Source: Aliarcobacter sp. (lineage in GTDB: Bacteria; Campylobacterota; Campylobacteria; Campylobacterales; Arcobacteraceae). From it: a stretch of DNA of 64,000 bases. Of this stretch, positions 48,066 to 57,359 are shown in pieces. The position numbers and the translations under genes were made by a program. The stretch spans positions 1 to 64,000 of the forward strand of contig JAQVBE010000004.1 of assembly GCA_028690445.1 (NCBI GenBank), written 5' to 3'. Numbering within the stretch: position 1 is the first letter of the stretch; every line of letters starts with the position of its first letter. Under the pieces are notes generated by a model, which worked only from the letters and a program-made list of their open reading frames with translations, was not told the DNA's origin and made no database searches.

Positions 48066-49151
48066 ATGGCTACAAATTTACAATCTATCAAACCAGATAG
48101 ACCTAATATTATAACTTCACAAATTGAAGGTATAAAATTTTATAGAAAAATGGATACTCAATCAGTTGTTACGCAAATGATTGCAGGAAAATATGTTTTT
48201 GTTGAAGAATATTACAGTAATGGTTTACAAGTTCTTGCTGAACTAAAAAAAAATCTTTTGGAAAAATACAATGACAAAAGTTTTCAAGGTCAAAGAGATT
48301 ATCGTTCTGCTTTTAGAAAAGCATCTCACAGATTACTAATCAAAGTAAAAGATAATAAACTAGATGTTAAAAAAGCTCCAAATATTGGTTGGTTAAAATC
48401 ACTTTATCCAGAAGTACCAGAGTTTTATATATCTTTTCCAGAGGTTCAAGGACTTAATAGTTCATGGCAATGGCATGAAAAAGGTCTTGAAATTAAAACT
48501 TTGAATTTAACAATTCATCCTTATTATGGAATATATTTCCCAACAAGATTTGATCATTTAAAACTTTTTGATAAGTGGCTAAAAAAATATGATGGAGCTA
48601 AAGATAATGCTATTGAAATCGGTGTGGGAAGTGGTATTTTAACATATCAATTAATTCAAAATGGTTTTGAAAATGTTTATGCGACTGATACAAATAAAAA
48701 TGCGATTATTGGTGTTTATAAAGAAGGAAGAAGATTAGATTTTAATAAAAAAATAACTCTAAATCACTGTGATTTATTTGGAAATTTTGATAGAAAAGTA
48801 GATGTGATTGTATTTAATCCTCCTTGGTTATTAGCAAAACATAATTTAGAAGAGGGAATTGATAAAGCTATGTATTATGAAGAGAACCTATTTCCAAGGT
48901 TTTTCGAAGAAGCAAAAAAATATCTAAAAGAAGATGGAAAATTAGTTTTAATATTCTCAAATCTTGCTCAAGAAGTTGATAATCAAAGCACTCATCCAAT
49001 AATTGAAGAACTACAAAAAAACAATAGATTTAGAAAAGATTTACATTTAAGACGAGAAGTAAGAGCTTCATCAAGAAGAACACAAAGAACAGATTCAAGA
49101 GAGACTGAAAAAGTTGAATTATGGGTTTTAGCTCACAAAAAAGTAAAATAA
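48066..49151 (+). CDS. class I SAM-dependent methyltransferase
   Basis: A 361-residue protein with an N-terminal domain of about 160 residues and a C-terminal Rossmann methyltransferase domain. The SAM-binding motif is Glu-Ile-Gly-Val-Gly-Ser-Gly-Ile-Leu near residue 190. The catalytic Asn-Pro-Pro-Trp motif near 255 is of the type seen in N5-glutamine and N6-adenine methyltransferases. It resembles PrmB/RlmG/TrmN6-like enzymes, but the substrate (protein, rRNA or tRNA) is not decided. The start at 48066 is chosen over an upstream TTG because of the AAAGGG site. Confidence 0.8.
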   Translation: MATNLQSIKPDRPNIITSQIEGIKFYRKMDTQSVVTQMIAGKYVFVEEYYSNGLQVLAELKKNLLEKYNDKSFQGQRDYRSAFRKASHRLLIKVKDNKLDVKKAPNIGWLKSLYPEVPEFYISFPEVQGLNSSWQWHEKGLEIKTLNLTIHPYYGIYFPTRFDHLKLFDKWLKKYDGAKDNAIEIGVGSGILTYQLIQNGFENVYATDTNKNAIIGVYKEGRRLDFNKKITLNHCDLFGNFDRKVDVIVFNPPWLLAKHNLEEGIDKAMYYEENLFPRFFEEAKKYLKEDGKLVLIFSNLAQEVDNQSTHPIIEELQKNNRFRKDLHLRREVRASSRRTQRTDSRETEKVELWVLAHKKVK

Positions 49152-49178
49152 GTAAAGAAGCCTAAGCTCTCTTTACTT
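49150..49178. terminator. terminator between methyltransferase and LMW-PTP
   Basis: 8-bp stem 49150-49157 (AAGTAAAG) with 49171-49178, extended by an inner AGC/GCT pairing, followed by TTTT. It lies between two convergent stop codons and can act in both directions. Confidence 0.8.
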
Positions 49179-49617
49179 TTTCATCAATCAAATTTTTAAC
49201 ACAAACATCAATCATCTCAAAAACTTTATCGAACCCCTCAAATCCATCAAAAAAATATGGGTCAGGTACACACTCTCCATTAAAACCAAAATCGCCTAAT
49301 TTCAATGGATTTTTACATCCTAGATTTTTTAGATTTGAAATATTACTATCATCAAGACCAATAATTAAATCAAAGTTTTTAAAGTCAGACTTTTTTACTT
49401 GTTGAGCTTTTTGATTTGAAATATCAACACCATTTAATTTTGCAACTTTAATTGAATTATCACAAGGTTTTTCACCTATGTGCCAATGTCCAGTTCCTGC
49501 ACTTTCAATTACTAAATTTATATTTTTTTCTTTTGTATAATTTTTTGCAATACCTTCTGCAAGTGGTGAACGACAAATATTTCCAAGACACACAAATAAA
49601 ATTGATTTTATTTCCAT
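49162..49617 (-). CDS. low-molecular-weight protein-tyrosine phosphatase
   Basis: A 151-residue LMW-PTP. The P-loop Val-Cys-Leu-Gly-Asn-Ile-Cys-Arg-Ser (about 9-17) carries the catalytic Cys and Arg. The general-acid Asp is in Val-Pro-Asp-Pro-Tyr near residue 118. It may act on a bacterial tyrosine kinase or on small phosphates; no such kinase is adjacent. It begins on the last base of the CPXCG gene stop (TAATG), in a rhomboid-CPXCG-LMWPTP unit. Confidence 0.92.
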   Translation of the reverse strand: MEIKSILFVCLGNICRSPLAEGIAKNYTKEKNINLVIESAGTGHWHIGEKPCDNSIKVAKLNGVDISNQKAQQVKKSDFKNFDLIIGLDDSNISNLKNLGCKNPLKLGDFGFNGECVPDPYFFDGFEGFDKVFEMIDVCVKNLIDEKVKRA

Positions 49618-49811
49618 TAAAATTCATTTCCTTCAATACTATTATAAGAATAAGTTTTTATCTCACCATCTTCGACAATATAAGAGATTTCTATTGGTCT
49701 ACAACACACCCTACAATCATCAACAACAGTTTCATGACCATACATGCTAGTGTCCAAAAAAATCGAAATTGCTTGTAAACAATATGGGCATTGTATATGT
49801 ATCTCTTGCAT
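49617..49811 (-). CDS. CPXCG-motif cysteine-rich small protein
   Basis: A 64-residue protein with two Cys-X2-Cys-type pairs: Cys-Pro-Tyr-Cys near residue 8 and Cys-Arg-Val-Cys-Cys near 33, likely binding zinc. It belongs to a widespread small family of unknown function. A longer frame reaches 49889, but the ATG at 49811 gives the usual N-terminus. It lies between rhomboid and LMW-PTP on one transcript. Confidence 0.82.
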   Translation of the reverse strand: MQEIHIQCPYCLQAISIFLDTSMYGHETVVDDCRVCCRPIEISYIVEDGEIKTYSYNSIEGNEF

Positions 49812-49830
49812 TTTTAGTCTTTTTATTGAT

Positions 49831-50373
49831 TTATCTTTTTGTAATAATTGCATATAAAAAACCAACCGCCAAACCAATAAAATGAGCATACCAAGCTATT
49901 GGAAGACCAATAAGTAGTGGTGCAACTGAGATTAATAAAATCCAAGTTATAATTCCGTTTCTTTGGGCTTTATCATAATATGCAACAAATCCAAGTAAAG
50001 CACAAATTGCACCTGAAGCACCAACTAAATTTACATTATGGTCTAAATAATATATATATGCAAATGATAAAATTGAAGTTAATAATCCAGTTATTAAATA
50101 TAAAGCAACAAACTTTTTAGCACCAATAAATCTTTCAATCAAATTCCCAAATTGCCAAAGAACAAACATATTCATTCCAAGATGTGCAATTCCACCATGG
50201 GCAAATATTGTACTAAGAGGTTGCCACCAAAAACCATAAACCAAAAAATATAAATTTAATCCAAATAATAAACCACCATTTGTTATATTTATTTGAACAA
50301 GATACATTAAAACTGTAATTATTATTAGCACATTTGTAGCTGTAAAATCTTTTTTAGTAAAGTTTTTTAACAT
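49831..50373 (-). CDS. rhomboid-family intramembrane serine protease
   Basis: A 180-residue six-segment membrane protease of the short GlpG-like form without a cytoplasmic domain. The catalytic Ser is in Gly-Ala-Ser-Gly-Ala near residue 119 and the catalytic His in Tyr-Ala-His-Phe-Ile-Gly-Leu near 165. His-Leu-Gly-Met-Asn-Met near 64 carries the conserved Asn/His of the oxyanion site. Cleaves membrane proteins in the bilayer; the substrate is unknown. It is downstream of lon on the same strand, separated by a hairpin. Confidence 0.9.
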   Translation of the reverse strand: MLKNFTKKDFTATNVLIIITVLMYLVQINITNGGLLFGLNLYFLVYGFWWQPLSTIFAHGGIAHLGMNMFVLWQFGNLIERFIGAKKFVALYLITGLLTSILSFAYIYYLDHNVNLVGASGAICALLGFVAYYDKAQRNGIITWILLISVAPLLIGLPIAWYAHFIGLAVGFLYAIITKR

Positions 50374-50405
50374 GATTTTGAACCTTTGGGAGTAATCATT
50401 GAGTT

Positions 50406-50428
50406 GAAGCTAGAAAATTTCTAGCTTC
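50406..50428 (-). terminator. hairpin after lon
   Basis: Inverted repeat with arms 50406-50416 and 50418-50428 (GAAGCTAGAAA/TTTCTAGCTTC), realistic stem GAAGCTAG/CTAGCTTC with a 7-nt loop. It lacks a T-run on the minus strand, so it may only partly terminate lon transcripts before the rhomboid gene. Confidence 0.65.
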
Positions 50429-50439
50429 ATTTTGTGTAG

Positions 50440-52857
50440 TTAAACTAATGCTTCTTTTAGAACATCTTCTATTACATCAACAGCTTTTATTTCCATTACA
50501 TCTTTTACTTCTTGAGGGATTTCATCTAAATCTCTTTCAAAGTTTTTTCTAGGAATTAAAGCTTTTTTCATTTTTGCTTTATATGCTGCGATTAATTTTT
50601 CTTTTAGTCCACCAATTGGTAAAACTTTTCCTGAAAGTGTCAATTCTCCTGTCATTGCAATATCTGATTTTATTGGTCTTTCAGATAATACAGAAGCTAT
50701 TGTTAACGCCATTGTAATCCCAGCACTTGGTCCATCTTTTGGGGTTGCACCCTCAGGAATATGTAAATGAATATCAAATCTTTTATAAACTTCACTTGAA
50801 TCAACTAGAACTTTGTCTGTAATTTCTTGTGGAGTTTTTGGAATAATTTTATTATCAATTTTTAAAGTTCCATTATCAATAAGAACTTTTACAACTGAAT
50901 AAGAAATTCTTGAAGATTCTTTCATAACTTCACCTAGGTTTCCAGTAACAGATAATGTACCTTTTCCTTTTAGCTTAATAGCTTCAGATTTAAGTACATC
51001 TCCACCAACAGAAGTCCAAGCAAGTCCATTTGCAATTCCAATTGAGTTTTTCTTATCGGCTGGGTCAATTTCAAAAATTGGATTATCTAAATATGCTTTT
51101 AAATCCTTTGTTCCAATAGTTACTTTTTCTATTGTTTCATCATTTAAAATCTGTTTTACAACTTTTCTAAATAATTTAGAGAATACTCTTCGTAAATTTC
51201 GTACTCCAGCTTCTCTTGTGTATTTTTCAATAATTAGCTCAATCGTTGCTTTATTTAAATTAATCTCAGTTTTTTTAAGTCCATGTTTAGCTAACTCTTG
51301 AGGAATTAAATAATCCTTTGCAATATGATATTTTTCATTTGGAGTATAAGATGAAATTTCAATAAACTCCATTCTATCTCTTAATGGTGCTGGAATTTTT
51401 CTAGCATCATTCGCAGTTGATACAAAAATAACTTGTGATAAATCAATCGGGAAATTTAAATATAAATCTCTAAATTCATGATTTTGTTCTGGGTCTAAAA
51501 TCTCTAACATAACAGCTGTTGGATCACCTCTGTTGTTACTCCCAAGTTTATCAATCTCATCTAAAACCATTACTGGATTCATTTTTTTTGCATCAATCAA
51601 ACCTTTTACAAGTCGCCCTGGCATTGCTCCAACATAAGTTCTTCTATGACCTCTTAATTCATTAACATCTTCCATTCCACCAAGAGCAACTCTTATTAAT
51701 GGTCTTTGTAATGCTTTTGCAATTGAGTTTGCAAGTGAAGTTTTACCAACACCTGGAGGTCCTACAAAACATAAAACTGTACCTTTAGATTTTAAATCTT
51801 CAATATTTCTTTGTTCAAGCAGTTGTTTAACAGCAAAATATTCAGAAATTCGCTCTTTTACTTTTATTAGTGAATAATGGTCTTTATTTAATTGTTCTTC
51901 TACATTTTTAACAGATATTTTTTCATTTGCATATTCTCCAAAAGGAATATCTAAAACTTGCTCAACATAAGTTTGTAAAAGTGAAGCATCAGGAGAATCT
52001 GGATTCATTCGACCTAATTTTTCTATTTGTTTTTTAGTCTCTTTATAACCTTCTTTAGGCATAAACTCTTTTTTTGCTTTTAATTTCTTCTTGTAAGATT
52101 TAACTTCTGCATCTTTTTGAGTATCACTTCCAAGTTCTTTTTGGATAGCTTTGATTTGTTCTTTTAGGAAATAATCTTTATGAGTTTTTTCTATTTTAGA
52201 ATTTACTTTTTGAGTAATCTCTTTTTGAATTTTAAAAGATTCAATCTCTTTTTTAATCACTTCAATAATATCAAAAAGTCTTTGTTCAATATTTGTTTGA
52301 GCAAACAGTTTGTAAGCTTCATCTTTTTTCACTTTTAAAACAGATGAAATTAAATCTGCAATTCTTGTTGCATCATCATTTTCTTCGATTGTTTTTACTA
52401 AATCAGCTGGAAATTTGATATTTAATCTTGATAGTTTTTTTACATTGTCAATCAATACTTCAATAACTGATTTAATATTCTCTTCATTTGATATTTCACT
52501 TTTTAAAATATCAACTTTTGCAAATAAAGAATCTTCTTTTGTGAACTCAGAAATGTGTCCTTTTACTAAACCTTGAAAAAGTACTTTTATTTTACCATCT
52601 GGTAAAGATACTTTTCTCATAATATTTCCAACAACACCTACATCATAAAAAGAGTCACTCTCTCTTTTCCCTTCTTTCCCATGCTTAGAAACTGTAACAA
52701 CTACAAGTTTGTTATGTTCAATTGCATATTCAACCGCTTTAATATTTTCTTCATTGCTTAAAAACAAAGGAGCAATCATAAAAGGATATAAAAATATATC
52801 ATCTTCTATTATTAAAGGTATAGTTTGTGGGAATTCATCATAATTTTCTAATTCCAT
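50440..52857 (-). CDS. lon: ATP-dependent protease Lon
   Basis: An 805-residue cytosolic AAA+ protease degrading damaged and regulatory proteins. It has the N-terminal substrate-binding domain (about 1-210), coiled coil, AAA+ module with Walker A Gly-Pro-Pro-Gly-Val-Gly-Lys-Thr near 367 and Walker B Val-Leu-Asp-Glu-Ile-Asp-Lys near 435, and the protease domain with catalytic Ser in Asp-Gly-Pro-Ser-Ala-Gly near 702 and a downstream Lys. It lies 27 bases after bamD, an order seen in Campylobacter. Confidence 0.97.
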   Translation of the reverse strand: MELENYDEFPQTIPLIIEDDIFLYPFMIAPLFLSNEENIKAVEYAIEHNKLVVVTVSKHGKEGKRESDSFYDVGVVGNIMRKVSLPDGKIKVLFQGLVKGHISEFTKEDSLFAKVDILKSEISNEENIKSVIEVLIDNVKKLSRLNIKFPADLVKTIEENDDATRIADLISSVLKVKKDEAYKLFAQTNIEQRLFDIIEVIKKEIESFKIQKEITQKVNSKIEKTHKDYFLKEQIKAIQKELGSDTQKDAEVKSYKKKLKAKKEFMPKEGYKETKKQIEKLGRMNPDSPDASLLQTYVEQVLDIPFGEYANEKISVKNVEEQLNKDHYSLIKVKERISEYFAVKQLLEQRNIEDLKSKGTVLCFVGPPGVGKTSLANSIAKALQRPLIRVALGGMEDVNELRGHRRTYVGAMPGRLVKGLIDAKKMNPVMVLDEIDKLGSNNRGDPTAVMLEILDPEQNHEFRDLYLNFPIDLSQVIFVSTANDARKIPAPLRDRMEFIEISSYTPNEKYHIAKDYLIPQELAKHGLKKTEINLNKATIELIIEKYTREAGVRNLRRVFSKLFRKVVKQILNDETIEKVTIGTKDLKAYLDNPIFEIDPADKKNSIGIANGLAWTSVGGDVLKSEAIKLKGKGTLSVTGNLGEVMKESSRISYSVVKVLIDNGTLKIDNKIIPKTPQEITDKVLVDSSEVYKRFDIHLHIPEGATPKDGPSAGITMALTIASVLSERPIKSDIAMTGELTLSGKVLPIGGLKEKLIAAYKAKMKKALIPRKNFERDLDEIPQEVKDVMEIKAVDVIEDVLKEALV

Positions 52858-52884
52858 TTAATTTAACTCCTAAAAATCATATAT

Positions 52885-53538
52885 TTATTCAAATATTGCT
52901 CTATACCAAGGTACTTTTACTGGTACTATTTCAGTCGGTTCTATCCAAGAATTTTTTACTTTTTGATCATAAAAAGCACTTCCTAAGCTCTTATCTCTTC
53001 TTATATAAAGCTCTGCTATTTCTTTATCCATAGAAGCTTTTGCCATAAATAATCTTGAATTAATTGTATCAACTAAAGGCATATAAGGAGAATTTTTATA
53101 TTTAACTTTAAATTCATTAATTTGAGTTAAAGTTTCTTCTATTAATTGTTGATCTCTAAATTGATATTTAAATCCTAAAAAGTTTGCTTTGATTTTTAAG
53201 TATCTTGCATAATCAATGTCTTTACTAAGACTAAATCTTTTAATATACTCATCTAAATAAAAGTTAGCCAACGCATATTCTTCTTCATCAATATGTGCAT
53301 TAACTAATATTAACATTGCCGTTGGAACATATGGAGTATTTCTATGTTCACTCTCTAGTGATGTATATGTATCATCTGCTTTATCTAAATCGCTTGAAGC
53401 AATCTGTTTTAACATTTTGTTATACCAGTAAATCGCTGGTTTATTATACTCTTCATCATTTTTGCTTGAACAAGCAGTAAGTACAAAGGCAGCACAAGCT
53501 ATTAATAATAAATTTTTAAATTTAAAGCTTTTGTTCAT
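52885..53538 (-). CDS. bamD: outer-membrane assembly lipoprotein BamD
   Basis: A 217-residue lipoprotein of the BAM complex that folds beta-barrel proteins into the outer membrane. A lipobox Leu-Thr-Ala-Cys ends the signal peptide (lipidated Cys23). The remainder is TPR-like helices, with Phe-Tyr-Leu-Asp-Glu-Tyr and Ala-Arg-Tyr matching the family. It shares a minus-strand unit with lon. Confidence 0.93.
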   Translation of the reverse strand: MNKSFKFKNLLLIACAAFVLTACSSKNDEEYNKPAIYWYNKMLKQIASSDLDKADDTYTSLESEHRNTPYVPTAMLILVNAHIDEEEYALANFYLDEYIKRFSLSKDIDYARYLKIKANFLGFKYQFRDQQLIEETLTQINEFKVKYKNSPYMPLVDTINSRLFMAKASMDKEIAELYIRRDKSLGSAFYDQKVKNSWIEPTEIVPVKVPWYRAIFE

Positions 53539-53600
53539 TTTAGAATATCCTTTCTCATAAAAGTGATATTCTATCCAATACTAGCTTAGGAATAATCTGC

Positions 53601-53606
53601 TATAAT
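53601..53606 (+). promoter_or_regulatory. -10 element for proC
   Basis: TATAAT, preceded by TCTGC, lies 29 bases before the proC ATG in the 97-base gap divergent from bamD; an AAAGGC ribosome site follows. Seen by motif only. Confidence 0.55.
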
Positions 53607-53635
53607 TTATCTAAATAATTAATAAAGGCAATATA

Positions 53636-54400
53636 ATGAAACTTACATTAATTGGTAATGGTATTATGGCTCAATCATTAGCAAGAGGCTTAATAAAAAA
53701 TCATGAAGTTGAGATAATCGGAAGAGATAATGATAAATTAAAAGCTATCCAAGAAAAAATTCCACAAATTACTATAAAAGAATTAGCAGACAATGAAGAC
53801 ATAACAGGAAAAAATATATTATTTTGTGTAAAACCTTATGCTTTACAAAGTGTTTCAGCAAGACTTGTAGGAACTGCAAATATATTATTATCTATTTTAG
53901 CAGGAACAAGACTTGAAACTTTAAGAAAACAAATACATGCAAAGCATTACATAAGAACAATGCCAAATATTGCAGCTTCGGTTCAAAATTCTATGACTAC
54001 AGTAACAGGTGATAATGAGGCTAAACTTGTGGCAATGGAAATATTTGCAAGTATTGGTCAAGCTATTTGGGTAAATACAGAAGAGCAACTTGATATTGCA
54101 ACAGCAGTTGCTGGAAGTGGACCTGCATTTTTATCACTTGTGGCTGAAGCATTAGCAGATGGTGCAGTAAAAGCTGGTCTTGAAAGACATCTTAGTAATC
54201 AATTGGTTCAAGGATTATTTAGTGGAACTGCGTCATTATTAAAGCACACTCATCCTGCAATTATAAAAGATTCGGTTATGAGTCCAGGAGGAACAACTGC
54301 TGCTGGATATGCAAAACTTGAAGAATCAGGTGTTAGAGATGCTATGATAAAAGCTGTTGAAGAAGCATATAAAAAAGCTGTTGAACTTGGTAAAAAATAG
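53636..54400 (+). CDS. proC: pyrroline-5-carboxylate reductase
   Basis: A 254-residue NAD(P)H-dependent reductase making proline from pyrroline-5-carboxylate. The N-terminal Rossmann loop is Gly-Asn-Gly-Ile-Met-Ala. The C-terminal signature Met-Ser-Pro-Gly-Gly-Thr-Thr-Ala-Ala-Gly is intact near 220, along with Ala-Gly-Ser-Gly-Pro-Ala-Phe near 160. The start has AAAGG. Its 3' end overlaps the first pseudopilin-like gene by 14 bases, which links proline synthesis genes to competence genes only by position. Confidence 0.96.
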   Translation: MKLTLIGNGIMAQSLARGLIKNHEVEIIGRDNDKLKAIQEKIPQITIKELADNEDITGKNILFCVKPYALQSVSARLVGTANILLSILAGTRLETLRKQIHAKHYIRTMPNIAASVQNSMTTVTGDNEAKLVAMEIFASIGQAIWVNTEEQLDIATAVAGSGPAFLSLVAEALADGAVKAGLERHLSNQLVQGLFSGTASLLKHTHPAIIKDSVMSPGGTTAAGYAKLEESGVRDAMIKAVEEAYKKAVELGKK

Positions 54401-54674
54401 TTTTACTTTAATTGAAACTTTAATTAGCATTACTTTTTTATCTGTTGTGATAAGTGGATTTATGTATTCTTCTTATCATGACGAGATAAATCAAGAAAAC
54501 TTTATCTTATTAAATAACTTAGAAAACAGTTTTGATACAAAAGATTATAAAAATTTTACAAAAACAAATAAAACTCTACAAATTACACAAAATCAAGAAA
54601 TAACTCAAAATTTTACTGTTTCAAAATATCAATTTGAAAATGAAAATATAAAAATCTTTAAATATGAAAAATAG
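54387..54674 (+). CDS. type II pseudopilin-like protein, CtsT-like
   Basis: A 95-residue protein with the prepilin N-terminal pattern Asn-Ser-Phe-Thr-Leu-Ile-Glu-Thr-Leu-Ile-Ser followed by a hydrophobic stretch of about 15 residues. The residue before the cleavage-site Phe is Ser, not the usual Gly. There is no ATG; the TTG at 54387 is the best start, and a TTG at 54381 is possible. In Campylobacter jejuni the gene after proC is ctsT, needed for natural transformation, so a competence role is inferred. It overlaps proC and the next pilin-like gene. Confidence 0.72.
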   Translation: MVKNSFTLIETLISITFLSVVISGFMYSSYHDEINQENFILLNNLENSFDTKDYKNFTKTNKTLQITQNQEITQNFTVSKYQFENENIKIFKYEK

Positions 54675-55005
54675 CTTTTCACTTCTTGAAATAATTTTAA
54701 CTTTAATTATCTCTTCTATCGTAATAATATATTCAACACTTTTTACAAAAGAGTTATTTTTTGAAAATAGAATTAATCAACAACTTGAAATTCAAAAAAT
54801 AGATTTATTATCTACAAAAATATTTTTTGAGAAACATAAAAAAGAAATAGAAAAATTTAATTACACAAACCAAAACTTATATTTTGAAAACTCTTTACTT
54901 TTAGAAAATATTAAAGAGTTTAGTTTAAATCAATCTGCAAATAAAATTACAATTTTTATAAATTTAGATAATAAAATAGCTCAAACATGGGAAATTTTAC
55001 AATGA
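54664..55005 (+). CDS. pseudopilin-like protein
   Basis: A 113-residue protein opening Met-Lys-Asn-Ser-Phe-Ser-Leu-Leu-Glu-Ile-Ile-Leu with Glu at mature position 5, then a membrane stretch (to about 25) and an AT-rich, Lys/Asn-rich tail. Again Ser precedes the cut site. It overlaps the preceding gene by 11 bases and the following by 4. It is probably a second minor pseudopilin of the same competence or secretion apparatus. Confidence 0.7.
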   Translation: MKNSFSLLEIILTLIISSIVIIYSTLFTKELFFENRINQQLEIQKIDLLSTKIFFEKHKKEIEKFNYTNQNLYFENSLLLENIKEFSLNQSANKITIFINLDNKIAQTWEILQ

Positions 55006-55328
55006 AAAAAGCTTATACTTTATTTTTAACTATTGTTTTAATTACTATTTTTTCAGTTTTAGGTATTTTTATTTTAGAAACAAAATCATTAAAAAATACA
55101 AATCTAACAAATCAATATTTGTATATTCAAGCAAAAAATCATAAAAACTTTTTAAAAGATTACATAAAAGAATTAGATTTAAAAGATATAAATCATATAA
55201 AAATTGATGATGATTTATTTGATATTTACGCAAAAATAGAATCAAAAGACTCTACTTTTACTATAGATATTTTTGTAAAAGCGAAAGATTATAATATTTC
55301 ACTTTATGAAAGAATGACTAAAGAATAA
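55002..55328 (+). CDS. small pilin-associated membrane protein
   Basis: A 108-residue protein with an N-terminal membrane segment (Met-Lys-Lys-Ala-Tyr-Thr-Leu-Phe-Leu...) that resembles a minor pseudopilin or PilX/GspK-like partner, but it lacks the Phe-Thr-Leu-Ile-Glu motif and the Glu at position 5. The start at 55002 overlaps the previous stop as ATGA; an upstream ATG at 54987 is less likely. Third gene of the cluster; its end overlaps the convergent rdgB by 11 bases. Confidence 0.65.
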   Translation: MKKAYTLFLTIVLITIFSVLGIFILETKSLKNTNLTNQYLYIQAKNHKNFLKDYIKELDLKDINHIKIDDDLFDIYAKIESKDSTFTIDIFVKAKDYNISLYERMTKE

Positions 55329-55917
55329 CATCCAAAACTTTAATAGCTAGTTTTAAAGCTTTACTTCTATGTGAAAACTCTTTTTTTATTTCATTTGGTA
55401 GTTCACCTAAAGTTTTATCAAAACCATTTGGAATAAACATAGGGTCATATCCAAAACCATTTTCTCCTACTTCTTTATTCACTACAATTCCATGCATCCA
55501 ACCATGAACTGTATAAACTTCATTTTTATAAATTAATGCAATACAAGCGGTATAAAAAGCAGGTGTTTTTTTTAGATTTAATTCATTTAATTTTGATATT
55601 AATTTTGCATTATTGTCTTTATCACTTGCATTTATTCCAGCATATCTTGCTGAATAAATACCTGGAGCATTATTTAATACAGGAACTGAAATTCCAGAAT
55701 CATCTGAAATTACAATAATATTTGAAAAACCTTTTTTTACTAATAAATCATAAATAGTTTTAGCTTTTTTTATTGCATTTCCTTTAAAACTATCTTGGTC
55801 TTCTTCAATTTCAATTTCACCTAAAATTTCACTAAAGGCGACTACTTCATCATCTGGCATCAGTTTTTGAAACTCAGTAATTTTTCCCTTATTTGCTGAG
55901 GCTAATACTATTTTCAC
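55318..55917 (-). CDS. rdgB: non-canonical purine NTP pyrophosphatase
   Basis: A 199-residue HAM1-family enzyme that hydrolyses ITP, dITP and XTP to prevent their incorporation into nucleic acids. It starts [12 protein letters not shown]. It has [10 protein letters not shown] near 40, Asp-Asp-Ser-Gly near 73, [10 protein letters not shown], and Ser-His-Arg-Ser-Lys-Ala at the end. Convergent with the pilin-like cluster (11-base overlap). Confidence 0.96.
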   Translation of the reverse strand: MKIVLASANKGKITEFQKLMPDDEVVAFSEILGEIEIEEDQDSFKGNAIKKAKTIYDLLVKKGFSNIIVISDDSGISVPVLNNAPGIYSARYAGINASDKDNNAKLISKLNELNLKKTPAFYTACIALIYKNEVYTVHGWMHGIVVNKEVGENGFGYDPMFIPNGFDKTLGELPNEIKKEFSHRSKALKLAIKVLDVIL

Positions 55918-55993
55918 TTTTATCCTTTTTCAACCTATTATTAACTATTATTAACTATAATCCCATAAAATTATAATATGTTTAGGATTATAT

Positions 55994-57304
55994 ATGATTA
56001 AATCAGTTTTACCTCTTAGTGCTATTATTGCTCTAAGATTTTTCGGTCTATTTTTAGTTTTACCAGTAATATCAGTATATGCTATGAATTTAGAAGGTGC
56101 AACTCCAACTCTTATTGGAATTGTTATAGGTGGTTATGCATTAACTCAAATGTTATTTCAAATTCCTTTTGGGGTTATGAGCGATAAATTTGGTAGAAAA
56201 GGTACTATTATTTTTGGTCTATTGATTTTTGCAATAGGTTCTATAATTTGTGCTCTTTCAACTGATATTTATACTTTAATATTCGGAAGACTTTTACAAG
56301 GTGCAGGTTCTATTGGTGCTGTTGTAACAGCAATGATTAGTGATTTAGTAAAAGAGCAACAAAGACCAAAAGCTATGGCTGTTATGGGTTCTTCTATTGC
56401 TTTTGCTTTTGCTATTTCTATGATTGCAGGTCCTACTATTGGAGCTGCTTTTGGTGTTCAATCACTATTTTATATAACTTTATTTTTAGCTCTTGCTTCA
56501 ATTTTTGTTTTAATAAAATTTGTCCCAAATCCTCCTCAAATAACTCATACATATAAAGAAAAAGCAAAATTAGGTGAGATTTTAGGAAATCCAAATTTAA
56601 TAAAAATGAATATCACTAACTTTTTACAAAAAGGTCTAATGACTTTTGCTTTTATGATTATTCCAATGACTTTGATAAAAAACTTTGATTGGCAAATGGC
56701 AGAACTATGGAAAGTTTATCTTCCTGCTATGATTTTTGGAATAATTGCAATGGCACCAGCAGCTATTTTGGCTGAAAAAAAGGGTAAATTTAAAGAAATT
56801 CTTATCATTGGAATTATTCTTTTTGCAATTTCTTATTTAATTATTGGATTTAGTTCAAGTGCAACTGTTTTTGTAATTGGTGTTGTTATTTTCTTTATTG
56901 GATTTAATATGCATGAACCAATTATGCAATCACTTGCAGCGAAGTTTGCAAAAGTTCACCAAAGAGGTTTAGTTTTAGGGATTTTCACATCAGCTGGTTA
57001 TGTGGGAACTTTCTTAGGTGGACTTCTTGGTGGTGTATTTTATGAAAGTGCATCAATGGATACTTTAGTAATTGTTATTGCAGTAGTTTGTATTTTATGG
57101 GCTATTTTGATTATTAATATGCCAAATCCTACTAAGAAAAAATTTATCTATTTAAGTTTAGATGAATATAAATTAGAAAATAGTGGAAAATTAGAAACTA
57201 ATTCTATTGAAGAATGGTATATAAACAATACAGAAAATATAATTGCTATTAAATATGATAGTGATTTAATATCAGATATAGAAGTAAAAAATCTTCTAAA
57301 ATAA
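55994..57304 (+). CDS. MFS exporter, YajR-like
   Basis: A 436-residue major facilitator with 12 predicted membrane segments. It contains Leu-Arg-Phe-Phe-Gly-Leu-Phe-Leu-Val-Leu-Pro in segment 1 and Gly-Val-Met-Ser-Asp-Lys-Phe-Gly-Arg-Lys near 65, the motif A loop. A soluble C-terminal tail of about 50 residues follows segment 12, as in the YajR group with a small ferredoxin-like domain. Drug or metabolite efflux is inferred. It is divergent from rdgB, the order found in Campylobacter. Confidence 0.85.
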   Translation: MIKSVLPLSAIIALRFFGLFLVLPVISVYAMNLEGATPTLIGIVIGGYALTQMLFQIPFGVMSDKFGRKGTIIFGLLIFAIGSIICALSTDIYTLIFGRLLQGAGSIGAVVTAMISDLVKEQQRPKAMAVMGSSIAFAFAISMIAGPTIGAAFGVQSLFYITLFLALASIFVLIKFVPNPPQITHTYKEKAKLGEILGNPNLIKMNITNFLQKGLMTFAFMIIPMTLIKNFDWQMAELWKVYLPAMIFGIIAMAPAAILAEKKGKFKEILIIGIILFAISYLIIGFSSSATVFVIGVVIFFIGFNMHEPIMQSLAAKFAKVHQRGLVLGIFTSAGYVGTFLGGLLGGVFYESASMDTLVIVIAVVCILWAILIINMPNPTKKKFIYLSLDEYKLENSGKLETNSIEEWYINNTENIIAIKYDSDLISDIEVKNLLK

Positions 57305-57359
57305 TATTTTATTTTTAATGAAATATTAGCTACTATAGATACAAAAAAAGGAGATTAGG

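Noticed and set aside
57302..57328. 8-bp A/T-only inverted repeat after the MFS gene
   Set aside because: Only A-T pairs and an 11-nt loop; not distinguishable from background in such AT-rich sequence.
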